Positions 24,276 to 32,936 of a stretch of 64,000 nt of DNA are shown here, in pieces (position 1 is the first letter of the stretch; each line of letters starts with the position of its first letter). Origin of the DNA: Rikenellaceae bacterium (GTDB lineage Bacteria; Bacteroidota; Bacteroidia; Bacteroidales; Rikenellaceae); NCBI GenBank assembly GCA_009783565.1, contig WRDF01000003.1:140768-204767 (forward strand). The letters run 5' to 3'. A model generated the notes under the pieces. It worked only from the letters and a program-made list of their open reading frames with translations. It searched no databases and had not been told where the DNA came from. The position numbers were made by a program, and so were the translations under genes.

Positions 24276-25712
24276 TCAGTCGCGATAATTTATTTCGTTT
24301 TCAGGAATCGGGAACACATAGATATCATTCGAGGCGGGGAACGTCAGCATATTACGCGGATCGTAAATATCCTGATTGTAGCGCTTCAAGGTGTGAAAGT
24401 ATTGCCCCTCGCAGATAAATTCCTTTTTGCGTTCACGGATGATATGACCTATGGTAAGCGTCGTATTGCCTCCCCGGTCGGCCATCGGGGTGAGGCCGCG
24501 CGAAGACAGTACCCGGTCGAAGTATTCCATGGCTTCGGACTGGTTATTCATCGAAAGATGATACTCGGCCATGATATAGTACAGTTCGGGCAGGCGTATA
24601 ATGCTGACCCCCGCAACGACAGCGGTCGGACGCCGGCGGGATTCCTGACGGAAAATGTCGAATACCTTGATGCAGCGCCAACCTTGGGTGTGCAATGACG
24701 CGGAATAGTAACGAAACCATCCTTCGTAGCGATAATCTGCCCCTACCCTGTCGGCGGCATAATCGTCTTCGTGGGATTTGAGGTGCAGACCCTTGTCGGC
24801 AATGAACAGATCGGCTTCGGTACTGCGGTAGAAACGGTCGGAGAATAATCCCCAGATAGTTTCCTGCGGCGAAATGATACCGTTCATCAGGTCGGCTATC
24901 TCGGATTTGTCCGCAAGAGAGAAAACTCCCGAATCGATTACTTTCGCGCAATATTCGGCAGCCTGCTGCAACTCGCCTTTTGTCCAATAGACCCTGGCCA
25001 GCAAGGCTCTCACGGCGTGCAGATTGATATGGATATTACGGTCGCGCAGGAATCCTCTGCGGTTGGCATCATCGGGGCCGAAATCCTCTCCGGCTGCGGC
25101 GAGCAACGTTTCAGCTTCTTTAAAATCGGCGATTATCTTATCGTAAACCTGAAAAGCGCTGAGGAATGGCGGCACTTGATAAGAATAGTTCTCGTTGTAG
25201 GGTATTCCCCGTGCCGAAGGGTTATTCACGATATTTTCCGAAAAGAAACGCAGCAGCTCGAAATGCATAAACGCACGCAACCCGAGACTCTCGGCGCGAT
25301 AGAGATTGTAATACGTCAAGTCTGACGGTTCGAATCTTTTCAGATTGATCAGTATATTGTTGACATATCCGATATTTTTATACATCCCGACCCACAGATC
25401 GTCGATCATCGGCCGGACGGTCTGGTCTTCATAGCGGAACGCGGCCAGCATGGTAGTCTCATCGGAAATTACATTTCGGGTGTAATACTGGGCAAGGATG
25501 TCATTCATCCAGTAAGTCATTTTGCGACCGTAGAAATCTTCGCCTGCCAACGTCGCGTAGACCCCATACAGAGCGTCTTCGAAACCTTCCGCATTTTTGA
25601 AGAGTTCGTTGTTCACTACTTCGCCTTGGGGTCTGACGTCCAGAAAACCCTCACACGAGCAGTTGGCGAGCAACAGTATTATTGTTAAAAACCTGAATGT
25701 TTTCATAGTCAT
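24276..25712 (-). CDS. SusD/RagB-family nutrient-binding lipoprotein
   Basis: A 478-residue outer-surface lipoprotein that caps the SusC channel and captures the ligand. The signal LTIILLLANCSCEGFLDVRPQGEVV contains the lipobox and the SusD start pattern FLDVRPQ. SusD TPR-like helices are seen at LRAFMHFELLRFFSENIVNNPSARGIPY (about residue 127), AVRALLARVYWTKGELQQAAEY (about 233) and the C-terminal IIRERKKEFICEGQYFHTLKRYNQDIYDPRN. It follows susC by 6 bp. The ligand is not predictable by eye; no carbohydrate-active enzyme lies in the operon, so a peptide, metal complex or other ligand is possible. Confidence 0.93.
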   Translation of the reverse strand: MTMKTFRFLTIILLLANCSCEGFLDVRPQGEVVNNELFKNAEGFEDALYGVYATLAGEDFYGRKMTYWMNDILAQYYTRNVISDETTMLAAFRYEDQTVRPMIDDLWVGMYKNIGYVNNILINLKRFEPSDLTYYNLYRAESLGLRAFMHFELLRFFSENIVNNPSARGIPYNENYSYQVPPFLSAFQVYDKIIADFKEAETLLAAAGEDFGPDDANRRGFLRDRNIHINLHAVRALLARVYWTKGELQQAAEYCAKVIDSGVFSLADKSEIADLMNGIISPQETIWGLFSDRFYRSTEADLFIADKGLHLKSHEDDYAADRVGADYRYEGWFRYYSASLHTQGWRCIKVFDIFRQESRRRPTAVVAGVSIIRLPELYYIMAEYHLSMNNQSEAMEYFDRVLSSRGLTPMADRGGNTTLTIGHIIRERKKEFICEGQYFHTLKRYNQDIYDPRNMLTFPASNDIYVFPIPENEINYRD

Positions 25713-25718
25713 AAGAAG

Positions 25719-28700
25719 TTAAAAAGTCGGTGAAATAGTGAACGATACACCATGTGAGAAGGGATAAGAAGTTCCCCGCTCGTATTTTACGGTCGAGAAA
25801 CGGACAGGATTGAGCATACCCAGCCCGACGCGGAGTCTTTTGAATCCGATATGGCGCACCAAATTTTCGGCAAACTCGTAAGAGAGCTGAATACTTCTTA
25901 CTTCCAGCACATTATCATTTTCGACAAACCGGCTCGTATGCCGATTCTCGGTACGAAAACCGCCGTCGGCAATATCGAGGTAATTCACAACATCGTTGAT
26001 ATTTTTCCAACGCTGGTCTAACGCTCTGCGATCGACATTGAAGCGGGGATTCACGTTCTCCACGTTTCGCGCCCTGGTAATATTGTAAACTTGCCCGCCA
26101 AAACGGTAGTACATCGCAAGATTAAGCGACAGACGTTTATAAGCGACCACGGGGAAAATCGAGCCTTCCAGCCGGGGGTTGGTATCGCCTACCACCACCT
26201 TGTCGTCTACGTCGTAATCCATCGTATAAGCGCCATAGCGGGTGATGAAGACTTCCCGTCCGTTCGCCGGATTGATACCGGCCGAATGCACCGCATAAAT
26301 AGCCGTCGTGGATTGCCCTTCGACGTAGAGGATGCGCGGAGCAGCCTCGGGATTGGCGTTATTTTCATCGTTCCGGGCTTGCAGCGCGTTACTTATTTTC
26401 AGGATGCGATTATTATTGTACGCCCCGTTGAATTTCAGGTTTGCCCGCCAATCGGCGGTATTCACCAAACGCAGGGCCACATCAAGCTCATAACCCGAAT
26501 TACGTATTTTACCCAGGTTTTTCTTTACCGAACTCTCGCCCACCGACGGCGGAATTGTCAGATCTATCAACAGATCGTCCGTAGTCCGCACGTAATAATC
26601 GAACGAAAAACTGATGCGGCCGTTCCACAGATCGGCATTTACCCCTATGTTCCCGGAACGCGTCGATTGCCATGACAGATCGTCGTTGCCCATCTGTCTG
26701 GGCACTGCACCTATGCCGTGCAGGTAATAGAATACCGCATCGTATCTATATGTCGTGATGGCCTGATAGGGGGCGAACATCACGCTTCCGGTCACGCCGT
26801 ATGAACAGCGCAGGCGCAACATATCGATCCATCGTTGATTTCTGAATATTTCCTCGTTGTGCACGTTCCATCCTCCGCCCAACGACCAGAATGGCGCATA
26901 ACGGTTATTAGCCCCGAATTGCGAAGACCCCGAACGGCGCAGCGACGCATTGACAAAATATTTGTTGTAAGCTATAACGTTTATGTTACCAAACAAGCCT
27001 ATGCGCGTCGAAAGATCCTGATTTCCGTCCGGAGCTCCGGACGGAGGATACATGGCGGCAAAACCCGTGGTATTCAACTCCGGCTTATAAAAACCTCTGG
27101 ATTCATATCTGCTGCTTTTTGAATCGTCTTTGGCTATTTCGCCGCCGGCGTTCACGACGGCCAACAAGTTATTTCCTATATTCAGATTGTAGTTCAGTAC
27201 AAAATTAGCATCCCGTGATACTCCTTTTAAGTAAGATTCGGTAAGCGACCCTTTTTGTCGGGGATCGGTGAAAACATCGTAGTGAGACGAAAGCGGCGAT
27301 CTGAATGTCCGGCTGTTCTGATCGGTTACGGTCACCGATCCCAATGCAGTGAGATACAGGTTGTTCATAATGTCCCAACGCACAGAAAGGTTGTTGGCGA
27401 AAGACTGGCTGCCCGATTTCGAGAAATTGCCGCATTCGGCTTCATGGATCGGATTGACCATATCCCATGAGAGCCTGCGTATCAGAGTGCCGTCCGCACC
27501 GTATGGAGAATCATAGGGGTTGAGCGCCGCATAAGTGCTGAAAGTGCCGAAAGGAGAATTTTTCGACTTGGTATTGGTATAACGGTTTTGCAGCGAAACA
27601 GTGATTTTACGGTCGATATTGTAAGAAAGAAAAATGTTCAGGCCGAGATTGTCGCGATAATCTCCCTTCATTACGCCTTTGATATTCCTGAGGTTAGTAC
27701 CTACGCGATACGAAAAGTTTTCGGAACGGCCGCTGACACTGAACGAATGACCCAGATTCACTCCCGTACGCAAAGGCTTGGCCATCCAGTTGGTGTTTAC
27801 TCCCGACGCGATAAGCATTTGTTTGCGGCTGTATTCTTCCAGATCGGCAACGCGGCGAAGGTCGTAAAGTCCCGATAAAAGTTCGAATCGAAGTTTGTCG
27901 GCCGCTCCCAAATAATCGTAGGAACTCAGGTCGGGAAACGTTACGTCTCCGTCCATGCTGTACGAAAAGCGCAGACGGGCGTTAGGGATACTTTTACGCA
28001 GGATGGTTATAACCCCGTTAGCAGCCCTTTCGCCGTAAAGCGACGTGGCCGACGCATCTTTCAGGACATCGACGCGTTCTATTTCGTTGATATCGATATC
28101 ATACAAATCGCGCAGAGTGATCGGCACGCCGTCCAAAATGATCAGAGGCTGGTTGGGGCTGACATCCGATTCGAGAGCGAGGGAAGATGTCCCGCGGATA
28201 ATGATCTCAGGAAGTTCGTTGGGATTCGAACCCATCGCCTCATTTTCCATTATCCTCAGGCCGGGAGTCAGCATTGCTATGGCGCTGATGAGATTGGTGT
28301 TCGATACCGCTTTAATCTCTTCACCCGTCATACTTGTCACCGAGCCGGTAAAACTGTTCCTGTTTTGCGTGATCAGACCCAGCACTACCACCTGATCTAT
28401 CTCCTGCGCATCTTCCTGCAAAGCGATGGCCAATGGACGAGAGCCATCTGTGCGGACTACCTGTCTGTGGTAACCCACAAATGTAATCGCGAGATTGACC
28501 GGCTGATCTCCGGTGCGACGGATAGTGAATGCTCCATTGGTATCGGTGATTGCGCCGGTCGACGAACCCTCGATAACCACGGTCGCACCGACCATAGGAT
28601 TGCCGGAGGCGGCATCGGTAACCGTGCCTGTAATAACATTAACGACCGGTCTTTCTGTGGATGCGCCCGGAGAACTTGCCGTTCTGCGGCGGATAATGAT

Positions 28701-29030
28701 TTGATCCCTGACGATTTCGTATTCCAGATCGCTGTCCCTCAGGCAAGCATCCATAGCGTTCCGGAGCGTGGCATTAGTCAGATTGAGGTCTTTGCGACCG
28801 GCCGAAACCAGGTCGGCATCCCTGTAAAGAAAACTGTATGGCACTTGCTTCTCAAACTCTTTGAAGATTTCGGCCAGCGTTTTTTGGGTCAGGGAGAGGG
28901 TGATGGTCTCTCTGCTTTGAGCAACGGCAGAGAAACATGTAAAACACATCAGAGCGATCATTATTGCCCGCAGGCAATAATTTCTCGATTTATGGCCACA
29001 CCATGGCCATAATTTCATTTTTTTCTTCAT
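25719..29030 (-). CDS. SusC/RagA-family TonB-linked outer-membrane transporter with STN domain
   Basis: A 1103-residue outer-membrane channel. The order is: signal peptide (to about residue 37); STN secretin/TonB short domain (TITLSLTQKTLAEIFKEFEKQ to about 113); carboxypeptidase-like repeat domain (VITGTVTDAASGNPMVGATVVIEGSSTGAITDTNGAFTI, about 130); plug domain (about 215-345, ending with the SusC hallmark VLKDASATSLYGERAANGVI); then the 22-strand barrel. The STN domain is the signalling arm that contacts a FecR-type anti-sigma factor, and fecR lies directly upstream with a divergent ECF sigma gene. This makes the transporter its own inducer sensor. Confidence 0.95.
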   Translation of the reverse strand: MKKKMKLWPWCGHKSRNYCLRAIMIALMCFTCFSAVAQSRETITLSLTQKTLAEIFKEFEKQVPYSFLYRDADLVSAGRKDLNLTNATLRNAMDACLRDSDLEYEIVRDQIIIRRRTASSPGASTERPVVNVITGTVTDAASGNPMVGATVVIEGSSTGAITDTNGAFTIRRTGDQPVNLAITFVGYHRQVVRTDGSRPLAIALQEDAQEIDQVVVLGLITQNRNSFTGSVTSMTGEEIKAVSNTNLISAIAMLTPGLRIMENEAMGSNPNELPEIIIRGTSSLALESDVSPNQPLIILDGVPITLRDLYDIDINEIERVDVLKDASATSLYGERAANGVITILRKSIPNARLRFSYSMDGDVTFPDLSSYDYLGAADKLRFELLSGLYDLRRVADLEEYSRKQMLIASGVNTNWMAKPLRTGVNLGHSFSVSGRSENFSYRVGTNLRNIKGVMKGDYRDNLGLNIFLSYNIDRKITVSLQNRYTNTKSKNSPFGTFSTYAALNPYDSPYGADGTLIRRLSWDMVNPIHEAECGNFSKSGSQSFANNLSVRWDIMNNLYLTALGSVTVTDQNSRTFRSPLSSHYDVFTDPRQKGSLTESYLKGVSRDANFVLNYNLNIGNNLLAVVNAGGEIAKDDSKSSRYESRGFYKPELNTTGFAAMYPPSGAPDGNQDLSTRIGLFGNINVIAYNKYFVNASLRRSGSSQFGANNRYAPFWSLGGGWNVHNEEIFRNQRWIDMLRLRCSYGVTGSVMFAPYQAITTYRYDAVFYYLHGIGAVPRQMGNDDLSWQSTRSGNIGVNADLWNGRISFSFDYYVRTTDDLLIDLTIPPSVGESSVKKNLGKIRNSGYELDVALRLVNTADWRANLKFNGAYNNNRILKISNALQARNDENNANPEAAPRILYVEGQSTTAIYAVHSAGINPANGREVFITRYGAYTMDYDVDDKVVVGDTNPRLEGSIFPVVAYKRLSLNLAMYYRFGGQVYNITRARNVENVNPRFNVDRRALDQRWKNINDVVNYLDIADGGFRTENRHTSRFVENDNVLEVRSIQLSYEFAENLVRHIGFKRLRVGLGMLNPVRFSTVKYERGTSYPFSHGVSFTISPTF

Positions 29031-29088
29031 ATATTTGTAGTCTATTTAGGGCAACGGCAAAATCGGAAGTAACCTCGCGACGGTCATT

Positions 29089-30222
29089 CTACCTTTTTTG
29101 CCGTTTGTTTTTTACGATGTACCGATGGTCCTGTTTTTCGAATTTCACGACATTTATTCTTTCGATCAGCGACAAAATCTCCTCGATTCTCATCTCACGA
29201 TTCATTTTGCCGGTGAACCGTTCATCGCCGAGCGTTCGGTCGGCGAAATCAAATTCCACGTCGTACCAATATGACAGGCGGTTGAGCACCTCATAAAGAG
29301 GGTCATGCTCAAAAACGAACAGCCCGTTCGTCCATGCAAGCTCACGCCCCAGATCGGCTTCGTATTTCGACAGCCTGCCGTTTTCCATCACGGCCTTGAA
29401 ACCCGGTTCTAACATAAGGATTTGGCCGTCGTGCCGTATCCTGACACTGCCTTCTTCCAGTACGACAGTCGTCTGTTCATCATTATACGAGCAAACGACG
29501 AAACGCGTTCCGAGCACTTCGATCGAAACACCACCTGTCTTTACTATGAAAGGCCGCGCCGTATCTGTGGCCACGTCGAGGTAAACTTCTCCCGTAACCT
29601 CTATTTCGCGCCGTTCGCGGTCAAAAGTTTGGGGAAAACGTATCGAAGACTCGGAGTTGAGCAGCACCGTACTTCCGTCTTCGAGGCGGAGCTTATAAGT
29701 ACCGCCCCTAAGCACTTCAAAATGCAAAATATCGGTGCTTTCCGCTTTGTCAAGAACAGACAAAAATTCATCGATCTGAACTCCATCGGAGGCGTAAACC
29801 TGTTCTCTGTCAAAGAAAATTTCAAATTCTTCACCATCAGCTGTGCGTAATATAGCCTGATGTGAAACCAAATTTGTCATATCATCATTTACCGGAGAAC
29901 GATCCAGTAATAAGAAAAGTCCAGTCCCGACCAACAACGCTACGGCTGCGGCATAACCCGCCGCCGTCCGAACCCACCGCCTTGTTTTTCTGCGGGATAC
30001 GACGGGGCGCAGGTTATTCCATATCCGTTTGCGGGCTGCGTCAAGCGATTTTTCATCTGCCGCTAACGATGCATTGTGGTAAATATGCAAAGTCTTCCGA
30101 AAGAAAGAATCGTTTTCGGGCGACTGCTTAACCCATGCATCGAGCCACCGTTTTTCTTCGTCGGTGGCTTGCCCGGCCGCGAAAGACGCGATACGTTCTA
30201 TAATTTGCTCTTCATTGTGCAT
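29089..30222 (-). CDS. FecR-family anti-sigma factor
   Basis: A 377-residue single-pass membrane regulator. The N-terminal cytoplasmic part (residues 1-85) holds the anti-sigma region with RKRIWNNLRP and basic residues before the membrane helix AAGYAAAVALLVGTGLFLLL (about 87-106). The periplasmic part has the FecR domain: GTYKLRLEDGSTVLLNSESSIRFPQTF, REIEVTGEVYLDVATDTARPFIVKTGGVSIEVLGTRFVV, and the C-terminal DUF4974-like VLNRLSYWYDVEFDFAD...FTGKMNRE. It receives the signal from the STN domain of the SusC encoded next and releases the ECF sigma factor encoded divergently. Confidence 0.93.
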   Translation of the reverse strand: MHNEEQIIERIASFAAGQATDEEKRWLDAWVKQSPENDSFFRKTLHIYHNASLAADEKSLDAARKRIWNNLRPVVSRRKTRRWVRTAAGYAAAVALLVGTGLFLLLDRSPVNDDMTNLVSHQAILRTADGEEFEIFFDREQVYASDGVQIDEFLSVLDKAESTDILHFEVLRGGTYKLRLEDGSTVLLNSESSIRFPQTFDRERREIEVTGEVYLDVATDTARPFIVKTGGVSIEVLGTRFVVCSYNDEQTTVVLEEGSVRIRHDGQILMLEPGFKAVMENGRLSKYEADLGRELAWTNGLFVFEHDPLYEVLNRLSYWYDVEFDFADRTLGDERFTGKMNREMRIEEILSLIERINVVKFEKQDHRYIVKNKRQKR

Positions 30223-30373
30223 TACTCTATCAATTTATACTATTATTACGGGAAACACCGGAAAATGGGTGAATGCATAGCGGCATTTTTTGTGAAATGT
30301 CTAAAAATAACGATACGGTTGGATAAATAGCGAAATTTATGTAAACTTGCGCCCGATATAATTTTATTACGGC

Positions 30374-30886
30374 GTGATGCTTTCCGGCAAACCTGCAACG
30401 AAAGAAGAATATTTCAGGCATCTGTTCGATACCTGTTTCACGCGCATGTATTTTTATGCACTCGGCATACTTCACAGCCGTGAGGAGGCCGAAGATACCG
30501 TTCAGGAAGTTTTTGTACGTTTCTGGGAGAAAAGAGGCGAGCTGACATTTGCAGAAGAGAGAATCCCATACGCCTATCTGCTCGCCTCGGTGCGCAACGC
30601 CTGCCTCGACCGCATCGAGAAGAAAAAGCTCCTACTTCATGATATAGATGCCATGAACTTGGCTGTTCTGGATGAAGACATTGCGCTTTTCGACGAAGAA
30701 CTCATACAACGCATCCGTACGGAAATAGAAAACATGCCTTCACAGACGCGCAATGTCGTTGTTGGTATCATGCTCGAAAAACGTAAATACCGGGAAGTAG
30801 CCGATATTTTGGGAATATCTGTAAACAGCGTCAAAACCCTGCTCGGCAAAGGCATAAAACGCCTCCGGGAGCGCTTTTTGAAATAG
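30374..30886 (+). CDS. ECF sigma factor (sigma-70 family)
   Basis: A 170-residue FecI-like sigma factor. Region 2 lies at about residues 15-80 (FDTCFTRMYFYALGILHSREEAEDTVQEVFVRFWEKR), and region 4 with its helix-turn-helix at about 113-165 (IENMPSQTRNVVVGIMLEKRKYREVADILGISVNSVKTLLGKGIKRLRE). It is divergent from the fecR-susC-susD operon, 151 bp apart, and probably drives that operon when FecR is triggered. ATG 30374 is preceded directly by a possible GTG at 30371; the ATG fits the usual length. Confidence 0.93.
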   Translation: MMLSGKPATKEEYFRHLFDTCFTRMYFYALGILHSREEAEDTVQEVFVRFWEKRGELTFAEERIPYAYLLASVRNACLDRIEKKKLLLHDIDAMNLAVLDEDIALFDEELIQRIRTEIENMPSQTRNVVVGIMLEKRKYREVADILGISVNSVKTLLGKGIKRLRERFLK

Positions 30887-30922
30887 GTTGCCGGCAAATC
30901 TTATTTTTACATGCTTTTTTGT

Positions 30923-30930
30923 TAACTTTG
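30923..30930 (+). promoter_or_regulatory. Fucose operon -7 box (TAACTTTG)
   Basis: Forward TAACTTTG matches TAnnTTTG, 50 bp before the fucI ATG. No operator palindrome for a fucose repressor is obvious next to it, and no fucR gene is in the window. Confidence 0.6.
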
Positions 30931-30980
30931 TCCGCATTGTAACCAAATTATAACCAAGAGTATTCTAAAATAACAATAGC

Positions 30981-32771
30981 ATGAACGCAAAAAGATTTCA
31001 GGGCGACTGGCCGAAGATCGGCATACGGCCTACTATTGACGGACGCATGGGAGGCGTGCGCGAATCGCTGGAAAACCAGACGATGAATATGGCAAAAAGC
31101 GTGGTCGAACTGTTGACGGCCACGTTGAAATATCCCGACGGAACGCCTGTGCAGTGCGTTATTGCCGATACGACCATCGGGCGCGTAGCCGAAAGCGCCG
31201 CTGCGGCCGAGAAATTCAAGCGCGAGAATGTGGGCGTGACGATAACCGTAACTCCTTGCTGGTGCTACGGAAGCGAGACGATGGATATGGACCCGCACAC
31301 GGTAAAGGCGGTTTGGGGATTCAACGGCACGGAGCGTCCGGGCGCGGTTTATCTGGCAGCGGTTTTGGCGGCTCACGCCCAGAAAGGGCTCCCCGCGTTC
31401 GGGATCTACGGACGCGATGTGCAGGATGCCGGCACGACGGAGATTCCGCAGGACGTTCGCGAAAAACTCCTGCGTTTCTCGAAGGCGGCTATGGCGGTCG
31501 CTATTATGCGCGGAAAATCGTACCTGTCGATAGGCGCGGTTTGCATGGGAATCGCGGGTTCGATCGTGAGCACCGACTTTTTCGAAGATTACTTGGGAAT
31601 GCGTTGCGAAGGTATAGACGAGGTCGAGATTATCCGCCGTATGAGCGAGGGCATTTACGATAAGCAGGAGTTCGAACGGGCGCTGGCATGGGCAAAGGCG
31701 AACTGCACGGAGGGCGACGATGTCAGCAATCGCAAAGACCTGCAAAAATCACGCGAAGAGAAAGACCGCGATTGGGAGTTCATCGTGAAAATGACCCTTA
31801 TCGTGCGTGACCTGATGGTCGGAAACCCCAAGTTGAAAGAGTTGGGATTCGGCGAGGAAGCGCTGGGGCATAACGCCATAGCGGCGGGCTTTCAGGGGCA
31901 GCGCCAATGGACGGATTTCTATCCGAACGGTGATTTCACGGAGGCCATTATGAATTCGTCGTTCGACTGGACGGGCATTCGTCAGCCGTTCGTACTGGCG
32001 ACCGAGAACGATGCGCTGAACGGTGTTGCGATGCTGATGAGCTATCTGCTGACCAACACGGCGCAGATATTCGCCGACGTGCGCACGTATTGGAGTCCGG
32101 AGGCTGTTGAGCGCGTGACGGGGAAAAAATTGACGGGCAAGGCGACGCATGGAATTATCCACCTGATAAATTCGGGGGCCGCGTCGCTGGATGGGTCGGG
32201 ACGTCAGAGCGATGCGGCCGGTCGTCCGGTTATCAAGCCGTTCTGGGAAATCGGCGAAAAAGAGGCGCAGGCCTGCCTCGATGCCACTACTTGGGTCCCC
32301 GCCAATCGCGAATATTTCCGTGGCGGCGGCTTTTCGTCCAAATTCCTTACCCGCGAAGGTATGCCCTGTACGATGGTGCGCCTGAATCTTGTCAAGGGTC
32401 TGGGCCCCGTACTGCAAATCGCCGAGGGTTGGACTGTCGAACTCGAACCCTCCGCGCATAAAATTCTGGATGACCGGACGGACAGGGGCTGGCCTACGAC
32501 ATGGTTCGCGCCGCGCCTGACCCAGAGCGATAACTTCAAGGATGTATACTCGGTGATGAATAATTGGGGCGCGAATCACGGAGCGATCAGCTACGGACAC
32601 GTCGGCGCAGACTTGATTACACTTGCCTCAATGCTGCGCATTCCGGTATGTATGCACAACGTGGAGGAAAAGGAGATTTTCCGCCCCGCATCGTGGAGCG
32701 CGTTTGGCATGGAGAAGGAGGGTGCAGATTACCGCGCATGTCAAACCTATGGGCCACTGTATAAAAAATAA
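30981..32771 (+). CDS. fucI: L-fucose isomerase
   Basis: Converts L-fucose to L-fuculose (Mn-dependent ketol isomerase, cytoplasm), the first step of fucose breakdown. The 596-residue length matches FucI. It begins [26 protein letters not shown] and has ATPCW-like [18 protein letters not shown] (about residue 87). The active-site region [37 protein letters not shown] (about residues 338-374) holds the conserved Glu and Asp metal ligands, and the C-terminal [28 protein letters not shown] (about 534) holds the His ligand. First gene of the fucose operon; a palindromic repeat follows. Confidence 0.97.
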   Translation: MNAKRFQGDWPKIGIRPTIDGRMGGVRESLENQTMNMAKSVVELLTATLKYPDGTPVQCVIADTTIGRVAESAAAAEKFKRENVGVTITVTPCWCYGSETMDMDPHTVKAVWGFNGTERPGAVYLAAVLAAHAQKGLPAFGIYGRDVQDAGTTEIPQDVREKLLRFSKAAMAVAIMRGKSYLSIGAVCMGIAGSIVSTDFFEDYLGMRCEGIDEVEIIRRMSEGIYDKQEFERALAWAKANCTEGDDVSNRKDLQKSREEKDRDWEFIVKMTLIVRDLMVGNPKLKELGFGEEALGHNAIAAGFQGQRQWTDFYPNGDFTEAIMNSSFDWTGIRQPFVLATENDALNGVAMLMSYLLTNTAQIFADVRTYWSPEAVERVTGKKLTGKATHGIIHLINSGAASLDGSGRQSDAAGRPVIKPFWEIGEKEAQACLDATTWVPANREYFRGGGFSSKFLTREGMPCTMVRLNLVKGLGPVLQIAEGWTVELEPSAHKILDDRTDRGWPTTWFAPRLTQSDNFKDVYSVMNNWGANHGAISYGHVGADLITLASMLRIPVCMHNVEEKEIFRPASWSAFGMEKEGADYRACQTYGPLYKK

Positions 32772-32786
32772 ACGTGCCACGGGCCT

Positions 32787-32891
32787 GTCATTGCGCGGTT
32801 TAAACCCGCAGTCGTCATTGCGAGGGTCGTTAGGCCCGAAGCAATCCAGTTGTTTTTTCTGGATTGCTTCGCCTTACGGCTCGCAATGACG
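32787..32891. repeat. Palindromic repeats (family C half plus family A copy 2)
   Basis: Positions 32813-32891 are a full family A inverted repeat (cgtcattgcgag to tcgcaatgacg with inner arms gcaatcca / tggattgc). It is preceded at 32787-32810 by a short module gtcattgcgcggtttaaacccgca, related to the modules at 35811 and 37339. The composite fills the fucI to lipoprotein spacer of the fucose operon. Confidence 0.8.
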
Positions 32892-32936
32892 TAACGACGA
32901 CAACAATTTACGAAATCCCGCAAAAACAAATTGTTT

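Noticed and set aside
30887..30980. A FucR operator or fucose regulator gene at the head of the fucose operon
   Set aside because: Only a promoter box is visible; no GntR-type gene or convincing operator palindrome is present in the window.
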